Source of the DNA: an uncultured Eubacteriales bacterium
Lineage (GTDB): Bacteria > Bacillota > Clostridia > Lachnospirales > Bianqueaceae
Reading direction: 5' to 3'
Assembly: GCA_900322165.1 (NCBI GenBank)
Contig: ONYR01000129.1
Coordinates: forward strand, 1 to 6,448
DNA length: 6,448 nucleotides
Under the pieces are notes generated by a model that made no database searches, was not told where the DNA came from, and saw nothing but the letters and a program-made list of their open reading frames with translations. How positions within the stretch are numbered: position 1 is the first letter of the stretch; the number at the start of each line of letters is the position of its first letter. Positions 5,251 through 6,448 of this stretch are shown piece after piece. A program made the position numbers and the translations under genes.

Positions 5251-6395
5251 AGCCGGCTCGCAAAAAACGCCGGAAACATACCGGGCTGAAAGCCACCCTG
5301 CTGAGTCTCTTGGCCTTGTTGGTTTTCACAACGATCATGCTTTGGTGTTTCCCGGAAGTCGTGTACCGCTTCTGGTATCCGTTCCCGGTTCATGAAGCTG
5401 CCTACAACACTTCACTGACCCCGATCGAACTTCATTCCGTGACTCCATCGGCCGCTTCATCTGGAACCGACACTGCATCGATCGAGCGTGCGCAAGAGAC
5501 GCTTGACGCTGCGGTCAAAACCTTTGTTGATGCCGGATTTGAGGACATCTTTGAAGCAGAGGGTGTGTATATTGTGGATGAAGACGGAAACGTGATCTTT
5601 TCCAAGAATGAGACGGAAATGCTGTATCCGGCTTCGACCACGAAGCTGATGACCGCGCTCGTTGTTGTTGAAAATGTGCCGGACCTGGATGAGATGGTCG
5701 AGATCGGCGAGCTCACGGGATGCTACGAAGACGGCAGTGTACTGATGTATCTCGATGAAGGCGATTCGATGACCTACCGCGATCTTCTGTACGCGATGCT
5801 GATGCATTCCTACAACGATGCCGCGACCGCACTGGCGATGGCAGCGGGAGGAGACCTCGATACCTTCGCGTCGATGATGAACGCGAAGGCGGAAGCGCTC
5901 GGACTTGTCAATTCGCATTTTGCGAACCCGCACGGCTTGTTTAACGAAGAGCATTACACCTGCGCCAAAGACCTTAACACGATCCTTCAGGCCGCCTACG
6001 CGCAGCCTTTGATCGCAGAGATCCTGACCTGCAAGGAGTGCACGGTGCTGCTTCACGGGGCCAGCGGGAATGATTACGATGTCGATCTCGAAAACACCAG
6101 TTCGTTCCTGAACGGAACCTATTCCATTCCGGGTTTTGAGTATATGGGCGGAAAGACCGGCTATATCATGAAAGCCCGAAGCTGCGTGGCGACGGTCTTT
6201 GAACATGAGGGAAAGCTGTATTACAGCACGGTTCTGAAAGCGCTCGATGCTTCCTACATGACGACGCTCTTATTCGATTATCAATACGACCCTTATGCCG
6301 CGGCCGATCTTCTTCGCACCGAACCGGTAATGAAGGCCTGGCAGCTTGACAATGAGGGAATCGAAACATCCGAAAGTGACGCAGGCGAGCCGTAA
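5247..6395 (+). CDS. D-alanyl-D-alanine carboxypeptidase (S11 low-molecular-weight penicillin-binding protein)
   Basis: This enzyme of the DacA/DacF family (EC 3.4.16.4) trims the terminal D-alanine from peptidoglycan stem peptides outside the membrane, limiting cross-linking. All three active-site motifs of the serine enzyme are intact: SxxK as PASTTKLMTA (128-137, Ser130 and Lys133), SxN as SYN (188-190), and KTG within GGKTGY (301-306). FANPHGL (225-231) is another typical S11 run. The N-terminus is basic (KPARKKRRKH) followed by a hydrophobic stretch at about 14-34 without a clear cleavage site or lipobox, so it is probably a membrane anchor. A Ser/Thr/Ala-rich linker precedes the catalytic domain. 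The 382 residues end shortly after that domain, so the C-terminal beta domain and amphipathic helix of PBP5-type enzymes appear to be missing. GGAG at 5236-5239 precedes the ATG, which overlaps the preceding stop. Confidence 0.95.
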   Translation: MKPARKKRRKHTGLKATLLSLLALLVFTTIMLWCFPEVVYRFWYPFPVHEAAYNTSLTPIELHSVTPSAASSGTDTASIERAQETLDAAVKTFVDAGFEDIFEAEGVYIVDEDGNVIFSKNETEMLYPASTTKLMTALVVVENVPDLDEMVEIGELTGCYEDGSVLMYLDEGDSMTYRDLLYAMLMHSYNDAATALAMAAGGDLDTFASMMNAKAEALGLVNSHFANPHGLFNEEHYTCAKDLNTILQAAYAQPLIAEILTCKECTVLLHGASGNDYDVDLENTSSFLNGTYSIPGFEYMGGKTGYIMKARSCVATVFEHEGKLYYSTVLKALDASYMTTLLFDYQYDPYAAADLLRTEPVMKAWQLDNEGIETSESDAGEP

Positions 6396-6405
6396 AGGCA
6401 AAGCC

Positions 6406-6448
6406 ATGATTTCATTCAAAAGAGGAGACGTTCTCTTGAAACTATTTC
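6406..6448 (+). CDS. Partial N-terminus of a downstream gene (start uncertain)
   Basis: An open frame runs off the right edge. ATG at 6406, with AAAGG at 6394-6398 seven bases upstream, would give MISFKRGDVLLKLF. TTG at 6436 in the same frame has the better ribosome binding site, AGAGGAG at 6421-6427, eight bases upstream. The TTG site is my slight preference because of its stronger Shine-Dalgarno match. Too little protein is visible to name a function. It starts 10 or 40 bases after the carboxypeptidase stop with no terminator between, so the operon probably continues. Confidence 0.45.
   Translation, partial: MISFKRGDVLLKLF
6420..6437 (+). promoter_or_regulatory. Hairpin covering a ribosome binding site and possible TTG start
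   Basis: AAGAGGA (6420-6426) can pair with TTCTCTT (6431-6437) across a four-base GACG loop, giving seven pairs including one G-U. The stem contains most of the AGAGGAG ribosome binding site and two bases of the TTG at 6436. If that TTG is the real start, the structure could hold down translation of the downstream gene. No U-run follows within the window, so it is not read as a terminator. Confidence 0.35.

Noticed and set aside
5325..5350. Lipobox at Cys34 of the carboxypeptidase
   Set aside because: The residues before the cysteine (IMLW) do not fit the lipobox pattern, so a plain membrane anchor is more likely.
5457..6206. Minus-strand 249-residue open frame
   Set aside because: It is antisense to the intact carboxypeptidase gene, with no recognisable family features.

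Overview
The window is a compact, single-direction block of housekeeping genes from what looks like a Bacillota (Firmicutes) chromosome. The signs are strong AGGAGG-type ribosome binding sites, GTG/ATG starts fused to upstream stops, a thymidylate synthase resembling Bacillus subtilis ThyA, a single-domain THUMP methyltransferase of the YpsC type, a 'mixed' phosphofructokinase, and an S11 penicillin-binding protein. By eye the base composition is balanced to slightly GC-rich. A gut member of the Erysipelotrichales or a nearby group would fit, but that is a weak guess.

Layout. Bases 1-117 hold a forward sigma-A-like promoter (TTGATT, 17 bp, TATACT), a possible divergent promoter back-to-back with it, a perfect 6-1-6 palindrome between them, and a hairpin near the predicted 5' end of the mRNA. 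Seven complete plus-strand genes follow. They are a tandem ACT-domain protein (118-555), thymidylate synthase thyA (552-1343), dihydrofolate reductase folA (1343-1840), a THUMP/UPF0020 RNA methyltransferase (1837-2979), 6-phosphofructokinase (3038-4132), a membrane protein with a degenerate M50/site-2-protease-like site (4129-5250), and a D-alanyl-D-alanine carboxypeptidase (5247-6395). An eighth reading frame starts at 6406 or 6436 and runs off the end.

The genes form two translationally coupled chains: ACT-thyA-folA-methyltransferase, and pfk-M50-like-carboxypeptidase. Within each chain every stop overlaps the next start (GTGA, TGATG, ATGA, ATGA, ATGA). A 58-base gap at 2980-3037 separates the chains. 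It has no convincing terminator or promoter, so one long transcript is the simplest reading.

Functionally, ThyA converts dUMP to dTMP and oxidises methylene-tetrahydrofolate to dihydrofolate, which FolA reduces again, so these two genes form a metabolic cycle. The methyltransferase (rRNA), phosphofructokinase (glycolysis) and carboxypeptidase (peptidoglycan) are linked to them mainly by growth demand. The least understood parts are the ACT protein leading the thymidylate operon and the membrane protein whose expected HExxH is HDGGH. I see no mobile element, CRISPR array, tRNA or rRNA. No multi-gene novel system is evident; the novelty is in individual proteins and control sites.
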